The notes: generated by a model from the letters alone, not told the origin. A stretch of DNA of 53,849 nucleotides from Cyanobacteria bacterium SBLK (GCA_017746715.1 JAGHZQ010000061.1:1-53849), one strand, 5' to 3'; positions 1 to 9,538 are shown, numbered from the stretch's first letter. A program made the numbers and translations.

Positions 1-48
1 AATCGCCCTCAGATGTTCCTCAAGTTTTTGTTGTTTTTCTGGTGTCAT
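1..48 (-). CDS. Possible transposase N-terminus, cut by window edge
   Basis: Sixteen codons are visible, read leftwards off the window, starting MTPEKQQKLEEHLRAI. From memory this resembles the opening of ISKra4-type transposases (MTPE...L..H...IA), which are common in cyanobacteria. No catalytic part is visible, so the assignment rests on one short motif. A basic 45-codon ORF lies just upstream in another frame and could be part of the same element or a frameshifted start. Confidence 0.3.
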   Translation of the reverse strand, partial: MTPEKQQKLEEHLRAI

Positions 49-64
49 CTCGGTTAGAGCTAAT

Positions 65-202
65 TTAGATTTTCCTACCTCTACCTCTTTTTCGTTTTTT
101 TGGCAAGTAGTTCTTTTGTTCAGCAGGTTTGACCTGCTCCCGTTGTAAGGTACGTTCGTAAATTTTACGATACTTCATTATCTTTGTTTGTTCGACTTCC
201 AT
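65..202 (-). CDS. Small basic ORF next to the possible transposase
   Basis: An ATG-started 45-residue ORF whose C-terminus is very basic (KKRKRGRGRK). It stops 17 nt before the ATG of the possible transposase and lies in a different frame. Reading on in the other frame would join RGRK to the transposase start, so the pair may be one frameshifted gene or a leader peptide. No family is recognised, and it may be non-coding. Confidence 0.2.
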   Translation of the reverse strand: MEVEQTKIMKYRKIYERTLQREQVKPAEQKNYLPKKRKRGRGRKI

Positions 203-324
203 GATAGAGTTAATTTCATTTAATAATTATTAAGAACTGAGTCAATGTTAACACTACAGCGTTTATTGATTGTAATAGATGTTCATTCAAATCCAAATTT
301 ATTTCTTAATCTTTAGTTTATAAA

Positions 325-1266
325 TTAACTCTCAGAAATCACAAAGTAAACCCCAACCAAAACGATTGTAAATCCTAAGATGTTGAGAAGACTAAGAGTT
401 TCTGAAAATAACAACCAACCCATTATTGCTGTTAAAATTGGGCTGAGGAGAAGAATTGTTGCAACCAATCCTGAAGACAACCATTTAAGAGTATAGGCAA
501 TAGAGCCGTGGCAGGCAATCGTGTTGAAGGCGAGTATGGTTAAAACGATCCAACCTTCGCGAAGCTGAGGTAAGATTCCATCCTCAACAACGAGTACAAC
601 AGGAAAACATAGGAGCGCACAAGTTCCCGATGCCCATAGTAAAATAGCCATTGCCCCGAACTGGCTGCGAAGTTTTTCTACTGACATAAAATAGGCCGCC
701 CAAAAGACGGCCGAAAGTAATGCCAGTCCATCACCTCCCAAGCTAATACTACTCGAAAAATCGCTAATTCCGATCGCGATCGCTCCCATAGTTGCGATCG
801 CAATACCGACTAAAAAGCGACTGCCAAAGGTTTGCTTAAATAATAGCCAGCCTGCCAAAACTGTAAAGCCAGGAGCCAAGGAATGGAGGATTTCCGAGTT
901 AGCAACGGCAGTTTGCGAGAGAGACCAAGCCCATAAAAGTTGAGTCCCGACAAAGGCGATCGCTAATATCATTAACGGTACGATTAATTTTTGAGTATTC
1001 GTCTCGATTTTGGTATCGGGATAGGACGAGCTTTCTGAAAACTGTTTATTTTGTGGGGTTAACCGCGATGTGACTTGCCATGCTCCAATAATTACTGAAA
1101 TGACCCAAAAGCGGTTAAAGGTGACGGCATTAGGACTCATGTAATCTTCGGCAATTCGAATTAAAATGGGCATTAATCCCAATAATACCGAAGCAGCTAA
1201 GGCGATCGCGATCGCGAGCTTCGTCCGAGTTGAGTTGGGTGCGGGCAAGTCTAATCGCAAGGTCAT
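325..1266 (-). CDS. EamA/DMT-family inner-membrane transporter
   Basis: A 313-residue protein, almost entirely hydrophobic after a short polar N-terminus, with about ten predicted membrane helices in two EamA halves (roughly residues 15-165 and 175-310). The length and two-fold repeat are typical of the drug/metabolite transporter superfamily. A polar loop near residues 67-88 separates helices 2 and 3. Such proteins export amino acids, nucleosides or other metabolites, and the substrate cannot be inferred here. The start is the ATG at 1266. It is co-oriented with the GH57 gene, but about 350 nt of spacer makes a shared operon uncertain. Confidence 0.85.
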   Translation of the reverse strand: MTLRLDLPAPNSTRTKLAIAIALAASVLLGLMPILIRIAEDYMSPNAVTFNRFWVISVIIGAWQVTSRLTPQNKQFSESSSYPDTKIETNTQKLIVPLMILAIAFVGTQLLWAWSLSQTAVANSEILHSLAPGFTVLAGWLLFKQTFGSRFLVGIAIATMGAIAIGISDFSSSISLGGDGLALLSAVFWAAYFMSVEKLRSQFGAMAILLWASGTCALLCFPVVLVVEDGILPQLREGWIVLTILAFNTIACHGSIAYTLKWLSSGLVATILLLSPILTAIMGWLLFSETLSLLNILGFTIVLVGVYFVISES

Positions 1267-1281
1267 ACTTGAATCGAGAGG

Positions 1282-1340
1282 TTAATCAAAGCGATAGGTA
1301 TTGGGGAAGATAGTATCAATCATTATCATTTTTTTCAACC
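1282..1340 (-). pseudogene. Duplicated, decayed tail of the GH57 gene
   Basis: Read on the minus strand this stretch encodes LKKMIMIDTIFPNTYRFD and then stop. It mirrors the true C-terminus of the GH57 enzyme (LEKVEILDNIFPNINYRVY) encoded at about 1630-1690. The nucleotides also align by eye over about 55 nt at roughly 70% identity. It lies about 275 nt downstream of the present GH57 stop and just before the EamA start. It is probably the old gene end, displaced when the sequence between was inserted or duplicated. Confidence 0.4.
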
Positions 1341-1558
1341 GATCGCATCGCGTGCGATCGCCGCGCGCACGCGATGCGAACCTCAATCATCGGAGGTAAT
1401 ATTTTATTTTGACCTTTCCCTACTTTAACAAGACAAGGACGAGCGAGCGATACTTCCATTACTTTAAGCAACCGCTCGTCAACGCAGAGTCTCAATAATA
1501 GTCTAGAGATTCCCGCTCCGCCGATATAACATTGAGGAAGAGAAAATCGCGATTCCAC
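1316..1558 (-). other. 80-codon ORF in the GH57-EamA spacer, coding status doubtful
   Basis: An uninterrupted 80-codon frame from an ATG, with a middle segment KVGKGQNKILPPMIEVRI. No domain, signal peptide or clear ribosome binding site is seen, and its 3' end runs through a 13-bp GC-rich hairpin. It lies between the real GH57 stop and the decayed copy of the GH57 tail, so it may belong to an interspersed repeat rather than be a gene. Confidence 0.2.
1344..1378. repeat. GC-rich hairpin with 13-bp perfect stem
   Basis: The arms CGCATCGCGTGCG (1344-1356) and CGCACGCGATGCG (1366-1378) are perfect inverted repeats around a 9-nt loop that overlaps a HIP1-like GCGATCG. The composition differs sharply from the surrounding AT-rich spacer. 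It is probably an interspersed palindromic element. Confidence 0.6.
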
Positions 1559-1614
1559 CTAACCGATTGAAGGGATATCAACGGGCGGATTCAACCTTCA
1601 TCGAGCTTAAAATT

Positions 1615-3207
1615 TTAACCCAAAGGACGATAAACGCGATAATTGATATTGGGGAAAATATTGTCGAGAATTTCCACTTTTTCCAACCATCCCGAATCAA
1701 TTTTATTTTGCTTGATATCCTCATAGAGCTTGTTAAACCGCATGAGGTGAGATTTCGTCCGTCGCGTGGCATAAGAGACCATCGTTCCCGTTCGCATGAT
1801 AAAGGCCCAATCAGAAGATTGTGCCAATAATAACTCTCGCGCCGCTTGATTTAAGGCTTTTTTCTGCAATTCATCTCTTGCTTCCAGGCAGCTTAACTCG
1901 ATCATCCGTTCCGTTGTTTTGTGTAAGTGCGGATAAATCCAAGCATTGGTTTCATTGAGCCAGAATTCGTGAAACCCCTTAAATCCCCAACTGGACTGGG
2001 CGGGATAACTCACTTGTTGGGTGGGTTCTCGTTGCAAATACTCTGCGAGATGAATAGTTTCGTAAGTCTGTTGGTCGTAATGGGTTTTGCGGAAGAGGAA
2101 ATTCAAAAACCAAGGCCCCTCATACCACCAATGTCCTAAGAGTTCGGCATCATAGGGAGAGACAATTAAAGGAGATCGCTCCATCAATTGGGACAAATAC
2201 TGCACTTGCTGCTCCCGGTTGAACATGAAATTCCCCGCGTGTTCAGCGGCTTTCTCCTTTGCCCAATAGGGATCGTAAGGCGCTTTCTCTCCTAAACTCG
2301 AGTTGCGACTGGTAATTTTGTGATATTTAATCCCCGTGTTTTTGCGCTGGCCGTTGGGCATGATGTAGGGCTTGATATATTCGTAATCGGCTTCCCAACC
2401 CAAATCCTTATAAAATTCCCGATATTCGGGATCTCCGGGATAACCGACCTGAGAAGACCAAACTTGCTGGGAGGATTCTTGATCTCGGGCAAAAACCGCC
2501 ACCCCCGTTTCCGTAAAAATGGGGGCATAAGTCCCATAGCGAGGGCGAGGACGGGCGTAGAGCACCCCGTGACCGTCCGTGAGGAAATAACGCAAGCCCA
2601 CATCTGCCAACATGCGTTCCAAACCATTGTAGTAGCCGCATTCGGGAATCCAAATCCCTTTAGGAGGCCGTCCGAAATGCTCCTCGTAATGTTCGCACGC
2701 CACCTTCAGTTGCGCCCATACGGCTTGGGGATACATTTTCATCAAGGGAAAATAACCGTGGGTTGCGCCACACGTGATAATTTCCAGATTGTTGCTGTCT
2801 TGGAATTGTTTAAAAGCCTTGACTAAATCGCGATCGTAACGCTCCCAAGTGCTGCGAACGGCTTGGAATTCTTTGGCATAATATTCTGCTAGATAGCGAA
2901 AATGGCCGTTATGCTGATGGCGATCGATTTCCTTTTCCGCCAGTTCTTGCAATTGGGCGAGATGAGCATCAAAGCGATCTTGGAGGAGCGGATCTCGCAA
3001 CATGGATACAAGGGGCGGCGTCAAACTCATCGTGAGCTGAAAGTGCACCCCGTCTCGCTTCAAACCTTCAAAAACGTGGATGAGAGGAACGTAAGTTTCC
3101 GCGATCGCCTCGAAAAGCCATTCTTCTTCTAAAACGTAATCGCTTTCGGGATGGCGAACAAAAGGAAGATGCGCGTGCAGAACGAGGGCGAGATAGCCAA
3201 GAGCCAT
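1615..3207 (-). CDS. GH57 family 1,4-alpha-glucan branching enzyme
   Basis: A 530-residue cytoplasmic enzyme that would transfer alpha-1,4-glucan chains to alpha-1,6 positions during glycogen synthesis. The GH57 signature HAHLPFVRHPE lies at residues 11-21. The nucleophile is expected in WIPEC (E189) and the acid/base in SPYDAELLGHWW (D353); spacing and length match the characterised archaeal GH57 branching enzymes. The helical C-terminal region (about 400-530) is the part that distinguishes branching enzymes from GH57 amylases. The start is an ATG followed by ALGYLALVLHAHLP, a typical family beginning. An amylopullulanase-like activity is less likely. A decayed copy of its tail lies downstream at 1282-1340. 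Confidence 0.88.
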   Translation of the reverse strand: MALGYLALVLHAHLPFVRHPESDYVLEEEWLFEAIAETYVPLIHVFEGLKRDGVHFQLTMSLTPPLVSMLRDPLLQDRFDAHLAQLQELAEKEIDRHQHNGHFRYLAEYYAKEFQAVRSTWERYDRDLVKAFKQFQDSNNLEIITCGATHGYFPLMKMYPQAVWAQLKVACEHYEEHFGRPPKGIWIPECGYYNGLERMLADVGLRYFLTDGHGVLYARPRPRYGTYAPIFTETGVAVFARDQESSQQVWSSQVGYPGDPEYREFYKDLGWEADYEYIKPYIMPNGQRKNTGIKYHKITSRNSSLGEKAPYDPYWAKEKAAEHAGNFMFNREQQVQYLSQLMERSPLIVSPYDAELLGHWWYEGPWFLNFLFRKTHYDQQTYETIHLAEYLQREPTQQVSYPAQSSWGFKGFHEFWLNETNAWIYPHLHKTTERMIELSCLEARDELQKKALNQAARELLLAQSSDWAFIMRTGTMVSYATRRTKSHLMRFNKLYEDIKQNKIDSGWLEKVEILDNIFPNINYRVYRPLG

Positions 3208-3414
3208 AGTAGTTTCGACAGAAGGGATAATTTGCCTGCGAGCAAAAAATTTAGACTATTTAAAGATTCTATGCTGGATGGGGTGCTAGCGCGCAAAAAC
3301 TTCTCGCGGGTTTGTCCGCCTCGATCGCCCTCGAACAATGGCTTAGCGAAACAAAAGATATTAAGATAATATTAATAAACGTCTTTGTCCTTGAGTTAAA
3401 ACGCCAAGTAGACC

Positions 3415-4668
3415 TTGATTAGAGCAAATCGGTGTTTGAATCCCGTGCTAGAACCCACTGGCAAACAAATCGACCCGCAGGTCAATTCGCCCCTCGCGAT
3501 CGAGTCTCGTCCCTTGTCTGCCGAGACGCTTCACCTTCTGCTATTTGTGGACAAGCGTTCTGGTTCCTCGGAACGCAATCGCGAAATTAAAGATTGCCTG
3601 CAACGACTAAAGGAGGAAAGTGCAAAAGATAATTATCCTTTTGTGCTAGAGATCCTTGAGGTCAAAAAACGTCCCGACCTCGTAGAATATTTCCGTTTAG
3701 TGGCCACGCCTTCATTAGTCAAGCTCAATCCCCAACCCAGACAGATCCTTGCCGGTAGCGATTTAGTGGCGCAATTGCAAAAATGGTGGCAGCAGTGGCA
3801 GCGAGAAATCGGAGAACTGCGTTTGGAATCGCCAGAAATTATTTCAGAACGAGCCTCTGCGGAAACCAATCCACCATCGACCAATGGTAACGGCTATTAT
3901 CCCGAAAAAATTCGCTTGAGTGAAGAAATCTTTCGCTTGCAGAAAGAAAAGGAAGAATTACTCGAACAACTCCAATTTAAAGATCGCGTCCTTGCCATGC
4001 TCGCTCACGATCTTCGCAGTCCTTTAACGGCAGCTTCTATTGCCTTGGAAACTTTAGAACTGGCTCAAAATCAAGAAGATCGCGAACGAGCGGCCGATTT
4101 GACCGCACAACTCTACAAGCAGGCTCGCACCCAGTTTCGTACGATGAATCGCATGATTGGGGATATTTTACAAGCGGCAAAAGTCAAAAATGGCGAATTT
4201 TCCCCAAAGTTAAAAAGTCTCGATCTATCGGCTTTTTGTGAAGATTATCTCAAACAATTTAACAGTCGCTTGCGGGGGAAGGGACTTTATCTCAAAAAGG
4301 ATTTGCCACAAGATTTACCCAATGTTTATGCCGATCCGGAATTGATTTCTCAGGTCTTGGCGAATTTACTAGACAATGCGATTAAATATACCCCCAGAGG
4401 CGGGACGATCGGCTTCTCGATTTTGCATCGGACGACCCAAAAAGTACAAGTGAGCGTTTGCGATACGGGACCCGGAATTCCAGAAGAAAAACGCGATCGC
4501 ATTTTTGAGGGACATTTCCGGCTCGAGCGAGATGCAGCCAAAGAAGGATTTGGGATTGGTTTGGCTTTATGCCGTCAGGTCATCCAAGCTCATTACGGTC
4601 AAATTTGGGTAGACAGTCCGGGCGATCGCGGCAGTTGTTTTCACTTTACCCTACCGGTTTATCAATAA
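3415..4668 (+). CDS. sasA: SasA-type clock-output sensor histidine kinase
   Basis: It has an N-terminal KaiB-like thioredoxin-fold domain (about residues 36-130, opening LSAETLHLLLFVDKRSG), a short coiled linker (about 165-190) and a histidine kinase core. The phosphoacceptor is H198 in LAMLAHDLRSP, followed by the N box (LANLLDNAIKYTP) and the ATP-lid motifs DTGPGIP and GFGIGLAL. SasA binds KaiC through the KaiB-like domain and passes circadian timing to RpaA. No ATG lies before the catalytic core: the frame opens with TTG (3415), with further in-frame TTG at 3436 and GTG at 3445, so the exact start is uncertain. It is divergent from the GH57 gene across about 200 nt. Confidence 0.88.
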   Translation: MIRANRCLNPVLEPTGKQIDPQVNSPLAIESRPLSAETLHLLLFVDKRSGSSERNREIKDCLQRLKEESAKDNYPFVLEILEVKKRPDLVEYFRLVATPSLVKLNPQPRQILAGSDLVAQLQKWWQQWQREIGELRLESPEIISERASAETNPPSTNGNGYYPEKIRLSEEIFRLQKEKEELLEQLQFKDRVLAMLAHDLRSPLTAASIALETLELAQNQEDRERAADLTAQLYKQARTQFRTMNRMIGDILQAAKVKNGEFSPKLKSLDLSAFCEDYLKQFNSRLRGKGLYLKKDLPQDLPNVYADPELISQVLANLLDNAIKYTPRGGTIGFSILHRTTQKVQVSVCDTGPGIPEEKRDRIFEGHFRLERDAAKEGFGIGLALCRQVIQAHYGQIWVDSPGDRGSCFHFTLPVYQ

Positions 4669-4720
4669 ACCAAAATGGGATTGATGTGCCTTTCGAGTAT
4701 TTTTTTCGGGATTTTTTGCT

Positions 4721-5785
4721 TTAAAGCGGTGCTTCTGTTTCCTCGGTTTCTACGCTGACCTTGTAGCGTCCTCGGCTCTCCGGACTATAGCTATTGACAA
4801 TGACTGTATAAGTGTCATCTTGCGGTAAAACCATGGTAACTCGAGAGTTACTATTTTCGTCGCTAATATCATCGCTATTGGCGATTTGTTCGTCTTTCCC
4901 ATTAAACAAAAATAGATAAGTATCGAACTCATTGCTTTCTAAAGTAATTAAAACCATTTGCCCGGCTTTCCCTTCAAAGCTATAGCGATCGTAACGGCTG
5001 CCATCCACTTCTAAAGTCGGGTCTTCTTCCGAAAGTTCTCCCTCGACTTGAAGGACGATTTCTCGCACGGGCGCAACCGCAGCCGTGTCGTTCGATCCCG
5101 GAATGGCTAAAACGAGAGACCAGTAATGCTTAAATCTCGAGTTGGGATTGTTGGCATAACCCAATCCTGCTTCTGTAAATTCGGAATCGAGCAAACTCAG
5201 TCGATATCCCGGACTATCCAGCCATTTTTCCAAAATATCTTGGGGTTGAGCATGATTAATGCCTAAATTTTCTGCCACGCTGGTACTGGTATATCCAGTC
5301 GCCGCCACTCGTTCTGCAGTATCGATCCCTCGGGGATTAACGGGGGTCACAAAATCATTGGCTGCCATATCCTCGGCATGGCTTTGAGCGGCTTCTCCCA
5401 GTTGAGAACTGAGTTGGAGGGGCGGAATATTGGCTTTTTCTCGTTCTCTATTAATGAGTTCTAAAAGAATTTCTAGGGGCGTGCGATCGCTCTCTTCTAT
5501 CTCTTGGTTTTCTGTTTCTTGACTTTCTTCGCTGTTATTTTCTTCTTCAGATTGTCCCACCGTGAGAGAATCAGAGTCTTCATTTTCGCGATTTTCATGT
5601 TCGCGATTTTCATTTTCATCTTCTGAGTTAGCCCTCGGGAGGGGCAGAATTAGCGGGGATAAGTCAGCCGAGACCGATTCTGAAGGCACTGACTGAGTAT
5701 ATGCTAACTCCGAACTCGAGGCAATTAACCCCAAGCTCAAAAACGTTAAGATGGGCAACCGGGCAAAACAACTTTGAATAAACAT
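4721..5785 (-). CDS. Secreted CAP/SCP-domain protein with C-terminal PPC domain
   Basis: A 354-residue exported protein. A signal peptide (residues 1-30) is followed by a very acidic, low-complexity linker (about 52-103, rich in E, N and S). The CAP domain (about 104-230) keeps the family histidines, H136 in QSHAEDM and H220 in HYWSLVLA. The C-terminal 255-345 looks like a bacterial pre-peptidase C-terminal (PPC) beta-sandwich (RYSFEGKAGQ, FDTYLFLF, DTYTVIVNSY). Bacterial CAP proteins are extracellular and mostly of unknown function. Convergent with sasA, with only about 50 nt between stops. Confidence 0.82.
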   Translation of the reverse strand: MFIQSCFARLPILTFLSLGLIASSSELAYTQSVPSESVSADLSPLILPLPRANSEDENENREHENRENEDSDSLTVGQSEEENNSEESQETENQEIEESDRTPLEILLELINREREKANIPPLQLSSQLGEAAQSHAEDMAANDFVTPVNPRGIDTAERVAATGYTSTSVAENLGINHAQPQDILEKWLDSPGYRLSLLDSEFTEAGLGYANNPNSRFKHYWSLVLAIPGSNDTAAVAPVREIVLQVEGELSEEDPTLEVDGSRYDRYSFEGKAGQMVLITLESNEFDTYLFLFNGKDEQIANSDDISDENSNSRVTMVLPQDDTYTVIVNSYSPESRGRYKVSVETEETEAPL

Positions 5786-5914
5786 AACGCGCGTTCTGTT
5801 GGTTGGGGCGATCGAAAGGAGTCGTGAAAAGAATGGGGAAATTAGAAGTCAGTCGGATTTTACTCGCGATCGCATGTTGCTGTCGAAACCATTATAGAGG
5901 TTTGCGGAAGCAGA

Positions 5915-8062
5915 CTAGAGGAGAGCAAAACTAATCCGTTTTAACTTTATATTAACGTCCAAGACCTTGACCTTGACAATTTGGCCGACTTTGACAATCG
6001 TTTTCGGATCTTTGACAAAATAGTCAGCCATTTTAGAAATGTGAATTAATCCGTCTTGATGAACCCCGACATCAACAAATGCACCAAAATTCGCAACATT
6101 GGTGATGGTTCCCTCTAACTCCATGCCGGGCTCGATATCGCTAATTTCGTTGATGCCTTCTTTAAAGGTGGCATATTGAAAGCGATCGCGGGGATCTCGT
6201 CCGGGTTTTTTCAATTCGGCGAGAATATCTTGCAAGGTTGGCAGTCCGATCGCCTCGCTAACATAGCGATCGAGGGAGAGGTGATGGAGGCGATCGCCAG
6301 CATGATGAATGTCTGCGGGGGAAAGTTGCAGATCTTTGGCGATCGCTTCGACAATATTATAACTTTCCGGATGAACGGCTGTATTATCTAAAGGATTTTC
6401 GCCGTTGCGAATGCGAAGAAATCCTGCGGCTAATTCATAGGCTTTCGGACCGAGTTTGGCAATTTTTAAGAGTTGGCGGCGATTGGTAAACGTGCCCTTT
6501 TCGTTCCGATAGGCAATAATATTTTTGGCGATCGCGGGGGTAATTCCCGATACAAAGGTTAATAATTCTTTGGAGGCGGTATTTAGATCCACTCCTACAT
6601 AATTGACGCAACTTTCCACGGTTTCTGCAAGTTTTTGTTTGAGGAGTTTTTGTTCGACATCGTGTTGATATTGTCCGACACCAATCGATTTGGGTTCGAT
6701 TTTCACGAGTTCGGCGAGGGGATCTTGCAGGCGGCGACCGATACTGATTGCTCCTCTAACCGTAACATCGAGATCGGGGAATTCTTCGGCGGCGAGTGTG
6801 CTGGCAGAATAAATCGAGGCACCGGATTCATTGACGATAACTTTGGCGGGTTTTTGGGATATCTGCGTTAAAACTTCGCCGATAAAGCGATCGGTTTCTC
6901 GGGATGCGGTGCCGTTGCCAATGGCAATCAATTCAATTTTATAGTGCTCGATAAATTTTTCAACAATTCCGGCCGCATCTTGGCGTTTGGCTTGCCCGGT
7001 ATGGGGAAAAATGGCGCGATATTCTCTGAATTTTCCCGTTTTATCCAAGATAGCGACTTTGCATCCCGTGCGGAATCCGGGATCGATCGCCATGGTCGGT
7101 TTCATTCCCGCAGGGGGGGAAAGGAGTAAGTTTCGCAAGTTTTCGGCAAAGGTTTTAATGGATTCGCGATCGGCAAAGGTTTTGCGATCGCTGCGAATTT
7201 CTGTTATTAAAGAGTTCTTCATCAGGCGTTTAAAGGCATCGCTTAGCATGACTTGATAAAACTGCCGAATTTCGGACTCTCGAGCGCGAATGACTTCCGA
7301 TTCTAAATAGGATTGCACGAATTCTTCATCGTAAGCAATATCGACGGAGAGGATTTTTTCGGACTCGCCGCGAAACAAGGCGAGAATATTATGGGGGGCA
7401 ATTTTGGTAACTTTAATGCGATAATCCCGATACATTTCGTATTTGGTACTGCCTTCGGGATAATCTTTCTTAATCTTGGCCGTAAAAACGCCTTGTTCTG
7501 CTAGATAATTCCGCAAATCGGCGCGTAATTGCGATCGCTCGGCGATTTCTTCGGCGAGGATATCCGCTGCCCCTTTTAAGGCGGTTTCTGCGGTCTCGAT
7601 CCCTATCTCTGCATTAATATATTTTTCGGCTTCTTGTTTTAAAGGGATGCTGGGGGCGTTTTTTTGGTTTAACGATTTGATGCGATCGGCGAGGGGTGCG
7701 AGTCCTTTTTCTTTAGCTTGCGTCGCCCGAGTGCGTCGTTTGGGTTTATAAGGTAAATACAAGTCTTCTAGTTCGTTTTTCAGCCAACAGGATGTGATTT
7801 TGGCTTGCAGTTCCGGGGTGAGTTTTTCTTGTTCGGCGATCGCTTTTAATATAGTTTCTTTGCGCTTTTGCAATTCCGTAAGGTAAGCATGGCGATCGCT
7901 AATTTCTCGCAGTTGGATTTCATCGAGTCCTCCGGTTCGTTCTTTGCGATACCGCGCGATAAAGGGAATGGTTGCGCCTTCTGCTAGCAATTCTAAGGCA
8001 CGGGTAATATTTTTAGGATTGAGAGATAATTCTTTCGCGAGAATGGGAACGAGTTCGAACAT
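5915..8062 (-). CDS. tex: Tex-family RNA-binding transcription accessory protein
   Basis: A 715-residue cytoplasmic protein with the full Tex architecture: helical N-terminal domain (IPFIARYRKERTGGLDE near residue 32), YqgF/RNase H-like domain (about 325-450, opening MKPTMAIDPGFRTGCK), helix-hairpin-helix domain (about 490-560) and a C-terminal S1 domain (about 645-715, GTITNVANFGAFVDVGVHQ). Tex proteins bind nucleic acids and influence transcription and translation; the Spt6-like core is conserved. It ends close to the last S1 strand, so it is slightly shorter than many homologues. Single gene, ATG start. Confidence 0.93.
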   Translation of the reverse strand: MFELVPILAKELSLNPKNITRALELLAEGATIPFIARYRKERTGGLDEIQLREISDRHAYLTELQKRKETILKAIAEQEKLTPELQAKITSCWLKNELEDLYLPYKPKRRTRATQAKEKGLAPLADRIKSLNQKNAPSIPLKQEAEKYINAEIGIETAETALKGAADILAEEIAERSQLRADLRNYLAEQGVFTAKIKKDYPEGSTKYEMYRDYRIKVTKIAPHNILALFRGESEKILSVDIAYDEEFVQSYLESEVIRARESEIRQFYQVMLSDAFKRLMKNSLITEIRSDRKTFADRESIKTFAENLRNLLLSPPAGMKPTMAIDPGFRTGCKVAILDKTGKFREYRAIFPHTGQAKRQDAAGIVEKFIEHYKIELIAIGNGTASRETDRFIGEVLTQISQKPAKVIVNESGASIYSASTLAAEEFPDLDVTVRGAISIGRRLQDPLAELVKIEPKSIGVGQYQHDVEQKLLKQKLAETVESCVNYVGVDLNTASKELLTFVSGITPAIAKNIIAYRNEKGTFTNRRQLLKIAKLGPKAYELAAGFLRIRNGENPLDNTAVHPESYNIVEAIAKDLQLSPADIHHAGDRLHHLSLDRYVSEAIGLPTLQDILAELKKPGRDPRDRFQYATFKEGINEISDIEPGMELEGTITNVANFGAFVDVGVHQDGLIHISKMADYFVKDPKTIVKVGQIVKVKVLDVNIKLKRISFALL

Positions 8063-8126
8063 CGACGAGAAACAAAAAAGATTGAATTTGTTCTCAGTAT
8101 AGCTCCGATTGACCTATGGCAACAAA

Positions 8127-8152
8127 AAAAAGACCGCAAATTGCGATCTTTC
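8127..8152 (-). terminator. Hairpin terminator downstream of the PA14 gene
   Basis: AAAGACCGCAA and TTGCGATCTTT form an inverted repeat with one mismatch, flanked by A-runs that read as U-runs on the minus transcript. It sits about 110 nt beyond the PA14 gene stop. A near-identical hairpin lies at 9457-9483, and a shortened version near 16980. Confidence 0.6.
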
Positions 8153-8261
8153 CCATCAAAAGAGTTTAATAACAATCAACGGATTGTATTGGGCAAATCG
8201 CCCTAACGAAAAGATTTCCGAGATATCCGATTGTTTTCCTTTCAGTCCGAGTCCAATCTTG

Positions 8262-9236
8262 CTATTTTCCGATAATCTGTAAAGATACGCCACCTTGATT
8301 ATTAGCAGGATTTTTGGGGTCTTGGACAAAGAAACTGACTTCTGTTTCTTCTGTTAAGGTAAAGGTCGCATCTGCGGGTGGATTCTCTAGCGCTTGCTCG
8401 GGCGTTGCGTAACGGCCAGTCTGTTTGACTTTCACTTTTTTAGCATCGCCGAGTTGGTAAAAGTATTTGTGTTCCCAACCTTTTTTACACTTTTTACCAT
8501 CTTCATCACACCCGTTAACGCGGCTATTTTTTGTCCAAGCATCATACTCTCCACCGTCTTTCTTACCAATAACGCTAACAGTATAATTACCTGCTGGAAG
8601 CGTTACTTTTGCCCCTTCACTAGAGGAAAGATTTTCAGTTGAATTGATATTAACGATCGCTTTCAACGTGGAATCGGCAACAATAAACTCTTCTGCTTGA
8701 CTGGGACTAGACCAAGAGAGTTTGGCAATAGCTGCGCCTCCTGCTTCATAGTATTCGACGCGAACGTCGTATTGACGGCCGGCAGTTAATTGTTTTTCCT
8801 TGGAGTTGTTAGTAATTGAATGGAGAGTCCAGTTATCAATCAACTGCTCGCTGTCAACAAAAAGACGAACGCCATCATCTGACATGATGCTGAACGTGTA
8901 GGTTTCCGTGTACTTCGGCGTGATTTTTCCGACCCAACGGGTTGAAAAGTTATCAGCAGGAACGCTTGGATCGGGAGAACCCGATCCCCAGTCAAAATTA
9001 ATGGTTTCATCCATGCGAGTCAAAATTGGCTCGCCCGTAAGATTCTTATTATTAAAGTACTCAGCCTTAAATCCTTGTGTCGTTTCCGCGCTTGTGGAAG
9101 TTGGCGCGATACCCCAGCAGGCGATCGCAAGCAGCAGTGACATCAGCAAAACTAGCGTTTTTTTCATTCGTTTTTGTTGGCTAATATTTAGCGGTCTCGA
9201 TGTATTTCCTAAAACGATGAAGCGATCGATGGCCAC
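8262..9236 (-). CDS. Secreted PA14-domain protein
   Basis: 324 residues from the first ATG. The more likely start is M24 (at 9167), which opens a standard signal peptide (MKKTLVLLMSLLLAIACW...TSTSAET). A PA14 beta-barrel follows (about residues 57-185), with FKAEYFNNKNLTG, STRWVGKITP, YTFSIMSDDGVRLFVD and VRVEYYEAGGAA. PA14 domains usually bind carbohydrate or act as adhesin modules. The C-terminal half (about 195-320) is a beta-rich region with a Cys pair around VNGCDEDGKKC and no family I recognise. It opens the block of exported modular proteins, which suggests an extracellular-matrix role. No anchor is seen. Confidence 0.8.
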   Translation of the reverse strand: MAIDRFIVLGNTSRPLNISQQKRMKKTLVLLMSLLLAIACWGIAPTSTSAETTQGFKAEYFNNKNLTGEPILTRMDETINFDWGSGSPDPSVPADNFSTRWVGKITPKYTETYTFSIMSDDGVRLFVDSEQLIDNWTLHSITNNSKEKQLTAGRQYDVRVEYYEAGGAAIAKLSWSSPSQAEEFIVADSTLKAIVNINSTENLSSSEGAKVTLPAGNYTVSVIGKKDGGEYDAWTKNSRVNGCDEDGKKCKKGWEHKYFYQLGDAKKVKVKQTGRYATPEQALENPPADATFTLTEETEVSFFVQDPKNPANNQGGVSLQIIGK

Positions 9237-9456
9237 ATTAAAGTTAATCTCAATCTAGAAAATTGGTTAACTCTAAGTTAAGCATTTGCCTCGATTCTTT
9301 AATGAAAAGATTCAAAGATTTTCGACGAGTATAGCGATCGCAAAAATCTTTTTTCATTGTTACTTCAAGTGCAACCTGAAACAATCGCTATCCTAACACT
9401 TCATCTGCGAACGTCAACCCTAATTACTCGATAATTTAATAGATGTTTGATAAACA

Positions 9457-9483
9457 AAAAAGAGCGCAAATTGCGATCTTTTT
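9457..9483 (-). terminator. Hairpin terminator downstream of the gene remnant
   Basis: AAAAAGAGCGCAA (9457-9469) and TTGCGATCTTTTT (9471-9483) pair with one mismatch. The A-rich flank gives a U-run on the minus transcript. It lies 56 nt beyond the stop of the remnant at 9539 and resembles the hairpin at 8127-8152. Confidence 0.6.
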
Positions 9484-9538
9484 AACACAACTGAAGCGAG
9501 TCAAAAACAACTCACTTATAAAATTTTAACGATTCGGA

